Shown here: positions 12,626-20,745 of the stretch, piece after piece
Layout of the letters: each line of letters begins with the position of its first letter
Position numbering within the stretch: the stretch's first letter is position 1
Source of the DNA: JAFMIT01 sp049421205
GTDB taxonomy: Bacteria; Actinomycetota; Actinomycetes; S36-B12; UBA5976
Assembly (NCBI GenBank): GCA_049421205.1
Contig: JBMSMQ010000020.1
Span: 1-21,645 of the forward strand
Direction: 5' to 3'
Length of the DNA stretch: 21,645 nt
Position numbers and translations under genes: made by a program
Notes under the pieces: generated by a model
Seen by the model: the letters and a program-made list of their open reading frames with translations, nothing else
What the model was told of the DNA's origin: nothing
Databases searched by the model: none

Positions 12626-14029
12626 TTACCTCTTTGTGAGGGAAATAGACCGAAATGCCCGATTTTTAGGGATCAGAAGTCCGAGCAGTCCAGAGACTGT
12701 AGCTGGCGTCCAAACTGTTTGTGGGTCATATTTGATACGCCATAGACCACCATGAACAGCTAGCTTTGAATACATATCGTGATGGTCTTTTAAATCATAT
12801 GACAAAACATATAAACACTGTTGCATACCAAGTGGACCAATCAAATCTTTATCAAAAGGATGAAGACCATAACGAGGTGCACCTCGATAACTTGCAATCA
12901 AAATACGATGATCGAGTACTGAATCAGTAGTTGCAGGTGGCGTGACACTGTAAGCAACTTTAAAACCCCTATTGAATAATAGATGAGCACGAAGTCGTTG
13001 GGTTCGTTTCGCAATTTGATAATTAAAACCCTGTTTCTGTACTGATGAATCGACAATCACAGAACTACCGATTCTCACAAAATGTGGACGCTTCAGTTGT
13101 CCAAAAATTTTCCAGATGAAATCTCTCACTTTTTCTCTAAAACTTCGACGTTGATATCGGGACGTTGCATATTCTTCAAATTCACATGGAAGTAACTGGC
13201 TGTCGGTAGGAGTTGCTAACCAATGAAACGATACTTCTTCTGGTTTGAAGTTATGGGATGCAAAATCAATGAAAGCATCCTGCACTGCCTGCACAACAAG
13301 ATGGGCACTACCGGGCGCGTATGCATATGCACCAATCACGGTGTGATTTACCTTGATTGATTCGCGTAATAGCGTAGGAAGTGTCTCAAAATCATCCACT
13401 AGATCTAGTCCAGCAACATTCGCTAATTCGTTATCTGTAACTTGAACGTCTAGATTAGTTTTTATTGGAACCATCAAGGTACCTGCACTTCGTCGTGCAT
13501 GTTGAATCAGGTCACGCCATCTTTGTGGATTACGTCGCATTACTGGAATCACTGTCCCGCCAGCAGATAACCAAGCTTTTGTCGGTGCACATTCAGCGCC
13601 CGCAGCAAGCGAAAGCAAAGTTGAAGTAGGTGTCTTTTTGGTACTTAAAGCCTCAACGATTCCAGGCTCAGCAATTCCCAGCCGAACCCACTCAGCTGGT
13701 GAATCACCGAAATCCAATACTTGTGGCTCACCTGTTCCCTGAATAGCAATGAAACCGATGGTTTCTATATCTGACAGTTTTAAATATTCGCTCAGAGTGG
13801 CATTTCCATCAGTAACAAACGAACTTTGAAATAAATCAAGTACTTGTTGTATTTCTTCAAAATCAATTGGTGAGTTTTCTATGCTCAAAAGTGTTTGAAA
13901 ATGAGCCTGATAGGTTTTTCTTAACGTCTTTGCATCAATTTTTACTTTCAGCGCACTTTCAAGAAGCTCTGCAACAACTTTTGTACTGCTTGAGGATTGA
14001 GACTTCAGGGATCTTGGTCGAATCGTCAT
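12626..14029 (-). CDS. Conserved-looking hypothetical protein (467 aa), possible Rossmann-like segment
   Basis: I cannot name it. ATG 14029 overlaps the EamA transporter stop (ATGA), making it the third gene of the glgA operon; a longer frame from 14092 would overlap that gene by 67 nt. The N-terminal 90 residues are helical and polar. Residues about 110-190 contain WVRLGIAEPGIVEAL, LLSLAAGAECAPTKAWLSAGGTVIPVMRR and WRDLIQHARRSAGTLMVPI, alternating hydrophobic strands and helices that suggest a Rossmann-like fold, though without a clear GxxGxG. The C-terminal half carries NYQIAKRTQRLRAHLLF, ASYRGAPRYGLHPFDKDL and KLAVHGGLWR, which look conserved enough to be functional. There is no signal peptide or sure membrane helix (a hydrophobic stretch VSGLLGLLIP near the end is short). 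Possibly an uncharacterised actinobacterial family. Confidence 0.75.
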   Translation of the reverse strand: MTIRPRSLKSQSSSSTKVVAELLESALKVKIDAKTLRKTYQAHFQTLLSIENSPIDFEEIQQVLDLFQSSFVTDGNATLSEYLKLSDIETIGFIAIQGTGEPQVLDFGDSPAEWVRLGIAEPGIVEALSTKKTPTSTLLSLAAGAECAPTKAWLSAGGTVIPVMRRNPQRWRDLIQHARRSAGTLMVPIKTNLDVQVTDNELANVAGLDLVDDFETLPTLLRESIKVNHTVIGAYAYAPGSAHLVVQAVQDAFIDFASHNFKPEEVSFHWLATPTDSQLLPCEFEEYATSRYQRRSFREKVRDFIWKIFGQLKRPHFVRIGSSVIVDSSVQKQGFNYQIAKRTQRLRAHLLFNRGFKVAYSVTPPATTDSVLDHRILIASYRGAPRYGLHPFDKDLIGPLGMQQCLYVLSYDLKDHHDMYSKLAVHGGLWRIKYDPQTVWTPATVSGLLGLLIPKNRAFRSISLTKR

Positions 14030-14946
14030 TTTCGGGCATACTCCGCAAGCAAAATTCCAGAAAGTGTGACGAGACCACCAACAATCTGCCAACCACTCAA
14101 AACTTCTCCTAGGATTATCCAGGCAACAATGGATGCCAGAATTGGTTCAGTCATTCCTGTCGCAGAGGCCTGCTGTGCCGAGAGGTGCTTGATTGCTTCA
14201 AGCACAAGCCAGAACGGGACCGCTGTACCCATAACAATCATCCAAACACTCATCGAGGAATAACTGAAAGTAAATTCAGCAAGTTGACCTTCACCTTGTA
14301 AGAAGTTCCAAGGAAATGACCACCACGGTTGCCACAATGCCCAAAAGAGTGAAGCAAATCCGAATCCCCACATCGTCATCGATACGGTGTCACGCGGATT
14401 CTCTTGATGCAAGATTTTCTCACCGACCAAGAAGTAGATTGCTAATGCTGCAGCAGCTCCCGCCGCAGAAAGCACACCGAGCGCATTCAATTGAAAACCA
14501 CTCCACACTTCCGTAACAAGTACGAGACCTGTAATTGCTATTACAAGACCAAGCCACGTGAGTTTAGGTATATGGTGATTCCAAACAAATTTCACCCACA
14601 TGGCAACCATTAAAGGTGCAGTGAATTCAATCACCAATGCAATGCCAACTGGCAAAAGTTCTATCGCAATGAAGTAAAGCCACTGTGTCATAGTGACGCC
14701 TAATACTCCATACAACAGCAAAAGTTTGAACTCTTCTCGACTTCGTATCTTGAATGCATCTCGTCGTGTAAGAAATACGACAACTACCATGATGAGAAAT
14801 GCTGCCGTTACCCGTAATTGAGAGAGTCTGGTTGCATCAATTCCCGTAGCGAGCAATGTTTTTGACACAGTACCATTCAAAGACCACATACTCGCAGCCA
14901 ACAGATAGAACAGATAGCCTTTCAGCGGCGTCCGAACTTGACTCAT
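14026..14946 (-). CDS. EamA/DMT-superfamily transporter
   Basis: A 306-aa protein with about ten hydrophobic helices arranged as two EamA repeats, the usual length for the drug/metabolite transporter superfamily. The first repeat begins LFYLLAASMWSLNGTVSKTLLATG and ends near WLGLVIAITGLVLVTEVW; the second runs from LGVLSAAGAAAALAIYFLVGEKIL to ILASIVAWIILGEVLSGWQIVGGLVTLSGILLAEYARK, with the characteristic EP-hydrophobic-LGE motif (TEPILASIVAWIILGE). The substrate is unknown; relatives export amino acids or metabolites. The ATG overlaps the glgA TGA (ATGA) and its own TGA overlaps the next ATG, so the three genes are translationally coupled. No functional link with glycogen synthesis is obvious. 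Confidence 0.88.
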   Translation of the reverse strand: MSQVRTPLKGYLFYLLAASMWSLNGTVSKTLLATGIDATRLSQLRVTAAFLIMVVVVFLTRRDAFKIRSREEFKLLLLYGVLGVTMTQWLYFIAIELLPVGIALVIEFTAPLMVAMWVKFVWNHHIPKLTWLGLVIAITGLVLVTEVWSGFQLNALGVLSAAGAAAALAIYFLVGEKILHQENPRDTVSMTMWGFGFASLFWALWQPWWSFPWNFLQGEGQLAEFTFSYSSMSVWMIVMGTAVPFWLVLEAIKHLSAQQASATGMTEPILASIVAWIILGEVLSGWQIVGGLVTLSGILLAEYARK

Positions 14947-16100
14947 CGTTCCACCAATGATTCGTATAGTTCAATGGTGTTTTTAGCGATTCGATTCCAA
15001 TCGAAATTATTCGTCACATGTTCTCGAGCACGTTGTCCCATCTCACGCGCTAGCGAAGCATCGTCAAGTAGTTTGTTGATTCGTAACGCGAGATTTCGCT
15101 CAAATTCATCCGTATTGTGGGGGTCATAGTCGACCAATAGCCCTGTTACTTGATCGGAAACAACTTCAGGGATTCCACCAACAGAACTGGCGACCACTGC
15201 AGTTTCGCATGCCATCGCTTCCAAGTTCACAATTCCTAATGGTTCATAGATTGAAGGACACACAAAAATGGTCGCTGCGGTATAGAGAACAAGTAATTCG
15301 TTGAGCGGAACATGTGAATCGATCCAGACAATATTCTGCTTATTTTTCGATTGTAATTCAGCAATTCGGTCTTCAACCTCTTGCTGAATTTGTGCATCAT
15401 CTGGGGAAGACGCCACAAGCACACATTGTGATGCAGGGTTTACCCCGTTAAGTGCGGCAAGTAGATGAAGTAGACCTTTTTGCTTCGTAATTCGACCAAC
15501 GAATAACACAATCGGTTTGTCTAGTTCAACTCCGTACTTCGCTAAGACAGTTGGGTCATAGGTTGGTTTATAGACTGCGGGGTCAATTCCATTGTGAATC
15601 ACCTCGATTTTTTTAGGATTGACATCTGGATACTGAGTTTCAATATCAGTCTTCATTCCGTGACTCACTGCAATAATTTTGTTTGCAGTTTCAAAAGCCT
15701 GTTTTTCGATTTGGCTGGAAATTTCATATCCACTGCCGAGTTGTTCACGCTTCCATGGGCGCATCGGCTCAAGTGAGTGTGCTGTAATGACGTGAGGAAT
15801 TCCAAGCGAAAGAGCTGAGAGTTGCCCAGCAAAATTTGCATACCAGGTGTGGGAATGAACAAGATCGTACTTCTTCTTTACGAGTACTTCTGAAATCTCG
15901 AGATTCGTTTTCATGACTTCAAGTGCGAAATTCTCGTCAGTACCCAAAGTGAACGAATGTGCATCTGGACGTGGCTTTCCCATACAGTAGACATCAACAT
16001 CAATGAGGTGGCGTAAAACCTTCACTAACTCCCCCACGTGCACACCTGCACCACCATAGATTTCAGGTGGGTACTCGCGCGTGATGAGAGCTATTTGCAT
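14943..16100 (-). CDS. glgA: Actinobacterial GT4-type glycogen synthase / alpha-maltose-1-phosphate synthase
   Basis: A 385-aa glucosyltransferase using ADP-glucose. GT-B fold motifs: REYPPEIYGGAGVHVGELVKVL (8-29; nucleotide-sugar glycine loop), the HSHTWYANFAG segment, a central HNGID, FVGRITKQKGLLHLL (binding of the donor phosphate), and SIYEPLGIVNLEAMACE with the GT4 E-x7-E pair. It is of the short actinobacterial type (M. tuberculosis Rv1212c), for which the product is now known to be maltose-1-phosphate (GlgM) for the GlgE pathway, so glgM is an alternative name; sequence alone does not settle which acceptor is used. It diverges from glgC with 46 nt between starts. TAGGGT (16108-16113) lies 7 nt before ATG 16100, suggesting a leaderless mRNA. 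Confidence 0.93.
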   Translation of the reverse strand: MQIALITREYPPEIYGGAGVHVGELVKVLRHLIDVDVYCMGKPRPDAHSFTLGTDENFALEVMKTNLEISEVLVKKKYDLVHSHTWYANFAGQLSALSLGIPHVITAHSLEPMRPWKREQLGSGYEISSQIEKQAFETANKIIAVSHGMKTDIETQYPDVNPKKIEVIHNGIDPAVYKPTYDPTVLAKYGVELDKPIVLFVGRITKQKGLLHLLAALNGVNPASQCVLVASSPDDAQIQQEVEDRIAELQSKNKQNIVWIDSHVPLNELLVLYTAATIFVCPSIYEPLGIVNLEAMACETAVVASSVGGIPEVVSDQVTGLLVDYDPHNTDEFERNLALRINKLLDDASLAREMGQRAREHVTNNFDWNRIAKNTIELYESLVER

Positions 16101-16107
16101 ACTGAGA

Positions 16108-16113
16108 ACCCTA
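16108..16113 (-). promoter_or_regulatory. -10 element of a near-leaderless promoter for glgA
   Basis: The minus strand reads TAGGGT (TAnnnT), 7 nt before ATG 16100, with no Shine-Dalgarno sequence. It falls where the -35 region of the glgC promoter should lie. Confidence 0.55.
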
Positions 16114-16134
16114 GATGTAAGCGTGATTTGTCTC

Positions 16135-16140
16135 TAAGGT
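16135..16140 (+). promoter_or_regulatory. -10 element of a leaderless promoter for glgC
   Basis: TAAGGT lies exactly 6 nt before ATG 16147, so the A of ATG would be the first transcribed base. No Shine-Dalgarno sequence is present. The -35 region would overlap the glgA -10. Confidence 0.62.
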
Positions 16141-16146
16141 TGGTGT

Positions 16147-17370
16147 ATGGGATATGGACCGAAGGTTCTTGGGATAGTACTTGCAGGTGGCGAGGGAAAA
16201 CGGTTGATGCCCCTCACCGCTGACCGAGCAAAACCTGCTGTGCCATTTGGCGGTTCCTACCGATTGATCGACTTCGTGCTTTCGAATTTAACAAATGCTG
16301 GCTTTCGCAGGATTTGTGTACTCACCCAGTACAAATCTCATTCTTTGGATCGCCATATCTCGACCGCTTGGCGACAGTCTGCGATGTTTGGCGATTACAT
16401 CACTCCAGTACCGGCTCAGCAACGACTAGGTCCTCGGTGGTACACAGGAAGTGCAGATGCCATCTTGCAATCGCTTAATCTGATTTATGACGAAAGACCG
16501 GACTATGTGATGGTGTTCGGAGCTGACCACGTGTACCGAATGGACCCACGTCAAATGCTCGACTATCACATCAGCACTGGAGCTTCTGTTACAGTGGCAG
16601 GAATTCGTCAACCTGTTGAGTTAGCGCCAAGTTTTGGAGTGATAGAAACCGAAGATACCTCGGCGAAAATCAAAAGATTTCTTGAAAAACCAAGTGCCCC
16701 ACCTACCATCGCTGGGTCTTCACATGAATCATTTGTTTCTATGGGAAACTACATCTTTACAACAACAGCATTGATTGAAGCACTTTTGCTTGATGCCGAG
16801 AATGAAGACTCTTTACACGATATGGGTTCGAACATTATTCCTATGCTTACACAACGTGGCGAGGCATATGTCTACGATTTTGCTGACAACAAAGTTCCTG
16901 GTACCACAGATCGTGATAAGGGCTATTGGCGAGATGTTGGGACGCTCGATAGCTACCACGAGGCACATATGGATCTTGTCAGCGTGCATCCAATTTTCAA
17001 TCTCTACAACTCCAAGTGGCCCATCATGAGTTACATTCCACCACTTCCACCTGCGAAGTTTGTCGAAGGTGGAACAGCACACGAATCAATTATTGGCGCA
17101 GGTTCCATTGTTGCCGGCGCACACGTTCGCTATTCCGTAATTTCTGTTGATTGCACCATTATGGAAGGTGCGTATGTCGAAGGTTCTGTGCTTTCACCGG
17201 GTGTCAGAGTGGAACGTGGTGCAGTTGTTCGAAATGCAATTCTTGATAAAAATGTTCTAGTTCCTGCAGGCGTAAAACTTGGGATTGATCTTGATGCTGA
17301 TCGCCAACGCTACACCACAACTGAGAGTGGCATTGTTGCAATTGGGAAAGGTATAGAGGTTTACCGTTAA
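16147..17370 (+). CDS. glgC: Glucose-1-phosphate adenylyltransferase (ADP-glucose pyrophosphorylase)
   Basis: Makes ADP-glucose from glucose-1-phosphate and ATP, the committed step of bacterial glycogen synthesis, and supplies the divergently encoded GlgA. The 407-aa protein has the nucleotidyltransferase signature LAGGEGKRLMPLTADRAKPA (12-31), FGGSYRLIDFVLSN, WYTGSADAILQSL, the catalytic-site FGADHVYRMD and the sugar-binding FLEKP. GTTDRDKGYWRDVGTLDSYHEAHMDL follows. The C-terminal left-handed beta-helix shows hexapeptide-like repeats (SIIGAGSIVAGAHVRYSVIS, CTIMEGAYVEGSVLSPG). Length and order match actinobacterial GlgC. The leaderless promoter fixes the start at 16147. Its stop shares bases with the stop of the converging mutT1, with no terminator between. 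Confidence 0.97.
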   Translation: MGYGPKVLGIVLAGGEGKRLMPLTADRAKPAVPFGGSYRLIDFVLSNLTNAGFRRICVLTQYKSHSLDRHISTAWRQSAMFGDYITPVPAQQRLGPRWYTGSADAILQSLNLIYDERPDYVMVFGADHVYRMDPRQMLDYHISTGASVTVAGIRQPVELAPSFGVIETEDTSAKIKRFLEKPSAPPTIAGSSHESFVSMGNYIFTTTALIEALLLDAENEDSLHDMGSNIIPMLTQRGEAYVYDFADNKVPGTTDRDKGYWRDVGTLDSYHEAHMDLVSVHPIFNLYNSKWPIMSYIPPLPPAKFVEGGTAHESIIGAGSIVAGAHVRYSVISVDCTIMEGAYVEGSVLSPGVRVERGAVVRNAILDKNVLVPAGVKLGIDLDADRQRYTTTESGIVAIGKGIEVYR

Positions 17371-18284
17371 GAACTTGTATCTAGGATTATTCTCGGATTT
17401 GGCTTGACTTTTCCGTTTTTCTTCATACTCCTGTGAAATACTACAAAGTGACCTGGTGAAAGTTTGCGTGTAAATTCTTTTGCCTTACTTGAATTTGCTA
17501 TTGCACGATACAACTCAGGAAACATCGGCCGATGACCACAAATCACAGAGGGCTCAGGATTTGTCACAATATCTTTCATCCAGGTCTGTAATCGTTTTCG
17601 ATCAAGTTTTGAATCAGACTCCCAGAGCAACTCTTGAAATTGAATTTCGTCTTCTTTTCTGAAGTGTGGCGCAAGAGTATTGACGCAGCGGGTGGCTGGC
17701 GAAGAGTAAGCAATATCGATGCCATATGCCGCTAATGCAGCAGCAATATATGGGGTTTGCATAACTCCTAATTCAGTAAGACTTCTGAGCTTGTCGTCAG
17801 CGTCCTTTGAGGTACTATGAAATACTTTTCGACTTATAGCATCTGCATGCCTCAGAAGTAACAATGGTGAGGTTCTTTGGGGCTGCTGAAGGGCGATGTT
17901 TATGGTTTCTACATCATGTTTGTAACTCATCAGCCCTGCGACTTTACTAACTTTAACCCATCGCACTTCATCTACTTCTTGATTTGGTTGCCAAAACTCT
18001 GACTGTTCGTCAGAAATCTGGTGGCCAAGCCAATAGCGAACTTCCTTTTTAGCATCTTGAACTTTGTATCGAACCCGAGTGAGTGGAACTGAAAGCCGTA
18101 TTGAGTACCCAGTTTCTTCAGCAACTTCTCTCACCGCAGCAGCAGCCCAGTATTCGCCCTGATCAAGTTTGCCTTTTGGGATAGTCCAATCATTTCTCAG
18201 CGTTCTATGAATAACGAGAACTTCTGTGGACTTGCCTTTGCCACGTAATACAACAGCACCTGCTGCTTTTATTCCGTCTTTCAC
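17367..18284 (-). CDS. mutT1: MutT1-type Nudix hydrolase fused to a histidine phosphatase domain
   Basis: A 305-aa two-domain protein. The N-terminal Nudix domain has a full Nudix box (residues 38-60: GKLDQGE, then REVAEETGY, fitting G-x5-E-x7-REUxEExGU). The C-terminal histidine phosphatase domain starts at LLLLRHADA (Arg145-His146 are the phosphate-binding and nucleophilic residues) and includes YSSPATRC and the second histidine in VICGHRPMFPEL. This is the architecture of mycobacterial MutT1 (Rv2985), which hydrolyses 8-oxo-GTP, 8-oxo-dGTP and diadenosine polyphosphates. Its place next to ppk is also the same as in Mycobacterium. GTG 18284 overlaps the ppk TGA (GTGA), so translation is coupled to ppk. 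It may sanitise oxidised nucleotides or work in phosphate metabolism. Confidence 0.9.
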   Translation of the reverse strand: MKDGIKAAGAVVLRGKGKSTEVLVIHRTLRNDWTIPKGKLDQGEYWAAAAVREVAEETGYSIRLSVPLTRVRYKVQDAKKEVRYWLGHQISDEQSEFWQPNQEVDEVRWVKVSKVAGLMSYKHDVETINIALQQPQRTSPLLLLRHADAISRKVFHSTSKDADDKLRSLTELGVMQTPYIAAALAAYGIDIAYSSPATRCVNTLAPHFRKEDEIQFQELLWESDSKLDRKRLQTWMKDIVTNPEPSVICGHRPMFPELYRAIANSSKAKEFTRKLSPGHFVVFHRSMKKNGKVKPNPRIILDTSS

Positions 18285-20359
18285 AGCAATACATCAATTC
18301 CGGTGTGTTGAAGCATCAAAAGTTCTTGATAATCTCGAAGTGCAACTCGCTCAGCATTGCCTCTAACGAATTCCCAGCTTCCATCTGCATGGAGATTCCA
18401 ATGATTAACATCATCCGAAAACGCAACTCTTAGCAACTTATCGATGTAATTGCAATGTTTTTGATCTTGTAATCTCACAAGTGCCTCTACCCGACGATCA
18501 AGATTTCTGTGCATAATGTCAGCAGAACCCATCAAGGTAACTGGATTTCCTCCGTTCACGAATCTATAGATGCGGCTGTGTTCAAGAAATCTACCAAGAA
18601 TAGATATCACTTTGATGTTCTCACTCAAACCTTCGACACCCGGCATAAGAGCACAAATACCTCGCACAAATAACTCAACCTGAACCCCAGCATTGGATGC
18701 TTCGTAGAGTGCATCAATCACACTCTCATCGACAATTGCATTGCACTTCATTTGAATACCACTAGGCAGCCCTGCTTCGTGATTTCTAATCTCAGCCCTT
18801 ATGTAATCAACAAGTCCAGTTCGAACGCCATCCGGGGCAACCATAAGGTTCTGATAACTTGCCCCAACTGCATATCCAGATAAAACATTAAAGAGTGTTG
18901 CGACGTCGCTTGCAATCTCTGGATTCGTTGTCAGCAGTCCAATGTCTTCATAATTTCTAGCAGTCTTGGGGTTGTAGTTGCCAGTTCCGATATGAACATA
19001 GCGTCGCAGCTCTTCGCCTTCTTCACGAATCACCATCGACAACTTGGAGTGAGTTTTTAGTCCAACAAGACCATACACAACGTGTACGCCTGCCTCTTCA
19101 AGTTTTCTTGCCCATTCGATGTTTGCTTCCTCATCAAAACGTGCTTTGATTTCAACAACTGCCAATACTTGCTTTCCCCACTCGGCAGCCTCAATGAGCG
19201 CTTTCACAATTGGAGAATCTCCGGAAGTTCTGTAAAGGGTTTGCTTAATGGCCAGCACGTGTGGATCTTGGGCTGCTTGCTCCAAGAAGCGCTGTACACT
19301 TGTTGAGAAAGAATCATATGGGTGATGTAACAGGATTTCAGAATGCCGCATTGCTTCGAATATATCAACTTCGCTTGCACTTTCAACCACATCAAGCGAC
19401 TTGCTTGTTCTTGGCACAAACGGTGTGAATTTCAAGTCATCGCGATTGACAGAATAGATGGAATCGAGACCTCGTAAATCAAGTGGCCAAGGAAGATGAA
19501 AAACCTCTTCGTGATTAACTTCAAGCTCTTCAATTAGAAGCTCAAGAATCTCATTATCCATAGTTTCTTCAACTTCGAGCCGCACCGGAGGACCAAATCG
19601 GCGACGCAAGAGTTCTCGCTCAAGTGCTGCAAGAAGGTTTTCAGCATCGTCTTCTTCAACTGCGACATCTTCATTTCTCGTTACTCGAAAGGTATGGTGC
19701 TGCAGAATTTCCATTCCAGGAAAGAGAAAATCCAGATGAGCGGCGATGATATCTTCAAGTGGTACGAAATCATTTTGCGTGAGCGATGCTTGTACGAGTC
19801 TTTCCAACATCGGAGGAATCTTCACACGCGCAAATAGCACTTGCTTTGTCAATGGGTTTTTAACCGATATTGCTAAGTTCAGTGACAACCCAGAAATATA
19901 AGGAAAAGGATGAGATGGATCGACCGCGAGTGGAGTGAGTACCGGGAATACTCTTTGTTTAAACCAAAGGGATAGCCGATCTTTATCTTCCCCACTTACA
20001 TCAGGCCAACGGATAATCCGTATTCCTTCTCTTGCAAGTTCTGGGAGTAAGGCTGAATGAAGATATTTGCTTTGTGCAAGTGACAACTCGCGACTCTTTT
20101 CGATAACTTCCTGATGTAAGTGACGAGGCAATTTTCCTGTAACACTACGAGTTGCAATTCCCGCAGCAATTCGACGCTTTAGTCCAGCAACTCGCACCAT
20201 GAAAAATTCATCGAGATTGCTTGTAAAGATTGAAAGGAACCGAAGTCGTTCTAGTAATGGAAGCTCTTCTGACTCCGCAAGATCAAGGACTCTCTGATTG
20301 AATGACAGCCACGACATCTCTCTATCGAGATAACGATCTTTGATTAATTCGCTTGCCAT
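18281..20359 (-). CDS. ppk: Polyphosphate kinase 1
   Basis: Reversibly transfers the gamma phosphate of ATP onto polyphosphate, storing the phosphate imported by the Pst system. The 692-aa protein shows the four PPK1 parts: the N domain (DREMSWLSFNQRVLDLAE, 12-29; SIFTSNLDEFFMVRVAG), the head domain (DPSHPFPYISGLSLNLA), and the two catalytic domains. The latter include HHPYDSF, IKQTLYRTSGDSPI, VEIKARFDEEANI, GLKTHSK with the autophosphorylated His437, HIGTGNYNPKTARNYED, and FLEHSRIYRF with the second catalytic histidine. The start is ATG 20359, with AAGG about 9 nt upstream. The frame stays open back to 20611, but that part reads through tRNA-Asp and tRNA-Glu and is not coding. The stop overlaps the mutT1 start. 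Confidence 0.97.
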   Translation of the reverse strand: MASELIKDRYLDREMSWLSFNQRVLDLAESEELPLLERLRFLSIFTSNLDEFFMVRVAGLKRRIAAGIATRSVTGKLPRHLHQEVIEKSRELSLAQSKYLHSALLPELAREGIRIIRWPDVSGEDKDRLSLWFKQRVFPVLTPLAVDPSHPFPYISGLSLNLAISVKNPLTKQVLFARVKIPPMLERLVQASLTQNDFVPLEDIIAAHLDFLFPGMEILQHHTFRVTRNEDVAVEEDDAENLLAALERELLRRRFGPPVRLEVEETMDNEILELLIEELEVNHEEVFHLPWPLDLRGLDSIYSVNRDDLKFTPFVPRTSKSLDVVESASEVDIFEAMRHSEILLHHPYDSFSTSVQRFLEQAAQDPHVLAIKQTLYRTSGDSPIVKALIEAAEWGKQVLAVVEIKARFDEEANIEWARKLEEAGVHVVYGLVGLKTHSKLSMVIREEGEELRRYVHIGTGNYNPKTARNYEDIGLLTTNPEIASDVATLFNVLSGYAVGASYQNLMVAPDGVRTGLVDYIRAEIRNHEAGLPSGIQMKCNAIVDESVIDALYEASNAGVQVELFVRGICALMPGVEGLSENIKVISILGRFLEHSRIYRFVNGGNPVTLMGSADIMHRNLDRRVEALVRLQDQKHCNYIDKLLRVAFSDDVNHWNLHADGSWEFVRGNAERVALRDYQELLMLQHTGIDVLL

Positions 20360-20405
20360 TGGGATACCTTGCCAGAGAAAAGTTAACGCAAAATGAACTA
20401 CTTTG

Positions 20406-20479
20406 CGACCCCGACGGGACTCGAACCCGCGACCTTCGCCGTGACAGGGCGACGCGCTAACCAACTGCGCTACGGGGCC
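20406..20479 (-). tRNA. tRNA-Asp (anticodon GUC)
   Basis: A 74-nt cloverleaf on the minus strand. The acceptor GGCCCCG pairs with CGGGGTC (one G-U) with discriminator G; the anticodon stem TCGCC/GGCGA encloses the loop CTGTCAC (anticodon GTC); the T arm is CGGG-TTCGAGT-CCCG. CCA is not encoded. Last of three co-oriented tRNAs. Confidence 0.97.
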
Positions 20480-20497
20480 TTTCGGCCTGTTAAAGCG

Positions 20498-20570
20498 TAC
20501 CCCCAACGGGATTCGAACCCGCGTTACCGCCGTGAAAGGGCGACGTCCTAGGCCTCTAGACGATGGGGGC
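20498..20570 (-). tRNA. tRNA-Glu (anticodon UUC)
   Basis: A 73-nt cloverleaf on the minus strand. The acceptor GCCCCCA pairs with TGGGGGT (terminal G-U) with discriminator A; the anticodon loop is CTTTCAC (anticodon TTC); the T loop is TTCGAAT. CCA is not encoded. It lies 18 nt before tRNA-Asp. Confidence 0.97.
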
Positions 20571-20616
20571 GGACGGGGGCAAAGCGTACGCAATCCGCCA
20601 GTACCCACCAAACTCG

Positions 20617-20690
20617 TGGCCAGGGACAGGATCGAACTGTCGACCTTCCACTTTTCAGGCGGACGCTCGTACCAACTGAGCTACCTGGCC
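20617..20690 (-). tRNA. tRNA-Phe (anticodon GAA)
   Basis: A 74-nt cloverleaf on the minus strand. The acceptor GGCCAGG/CCTGGCC is perfect with discriminator A; the anticodon stem TCCGC/GTGGA encloses CTGAAAA (anticodon GAA); the T arm is GACAG-TTCGATC-CTGTC. First of the cluster; TAAGAT at 20710-20715, 19 nt upstream, is a possible -10 for all three. Confidence 0.97.
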
Positions 20691-20745
20691 ATATCCATAG
20701 GGATAGCGAATCTTAGATGACCACGGAGCCCTTAGAGGCAATGGG

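Noticed and set aside
14030..14092. Longer start for the 467-aa protein
   Set aside because: It would overlap the EamA gene by 67 nt, and its residues are the alternate frame of the EamA C-terminus.
20360..20611. N-terminal extension of ppk by 84 codons
   Set aside because: The stretch reads through tRNA-Asp and tRNA-Glu in antibiotic-free open frame only because tRNA sequence lacks stops; PPK1 begins at the ATG before the DREMSWLSFN block.
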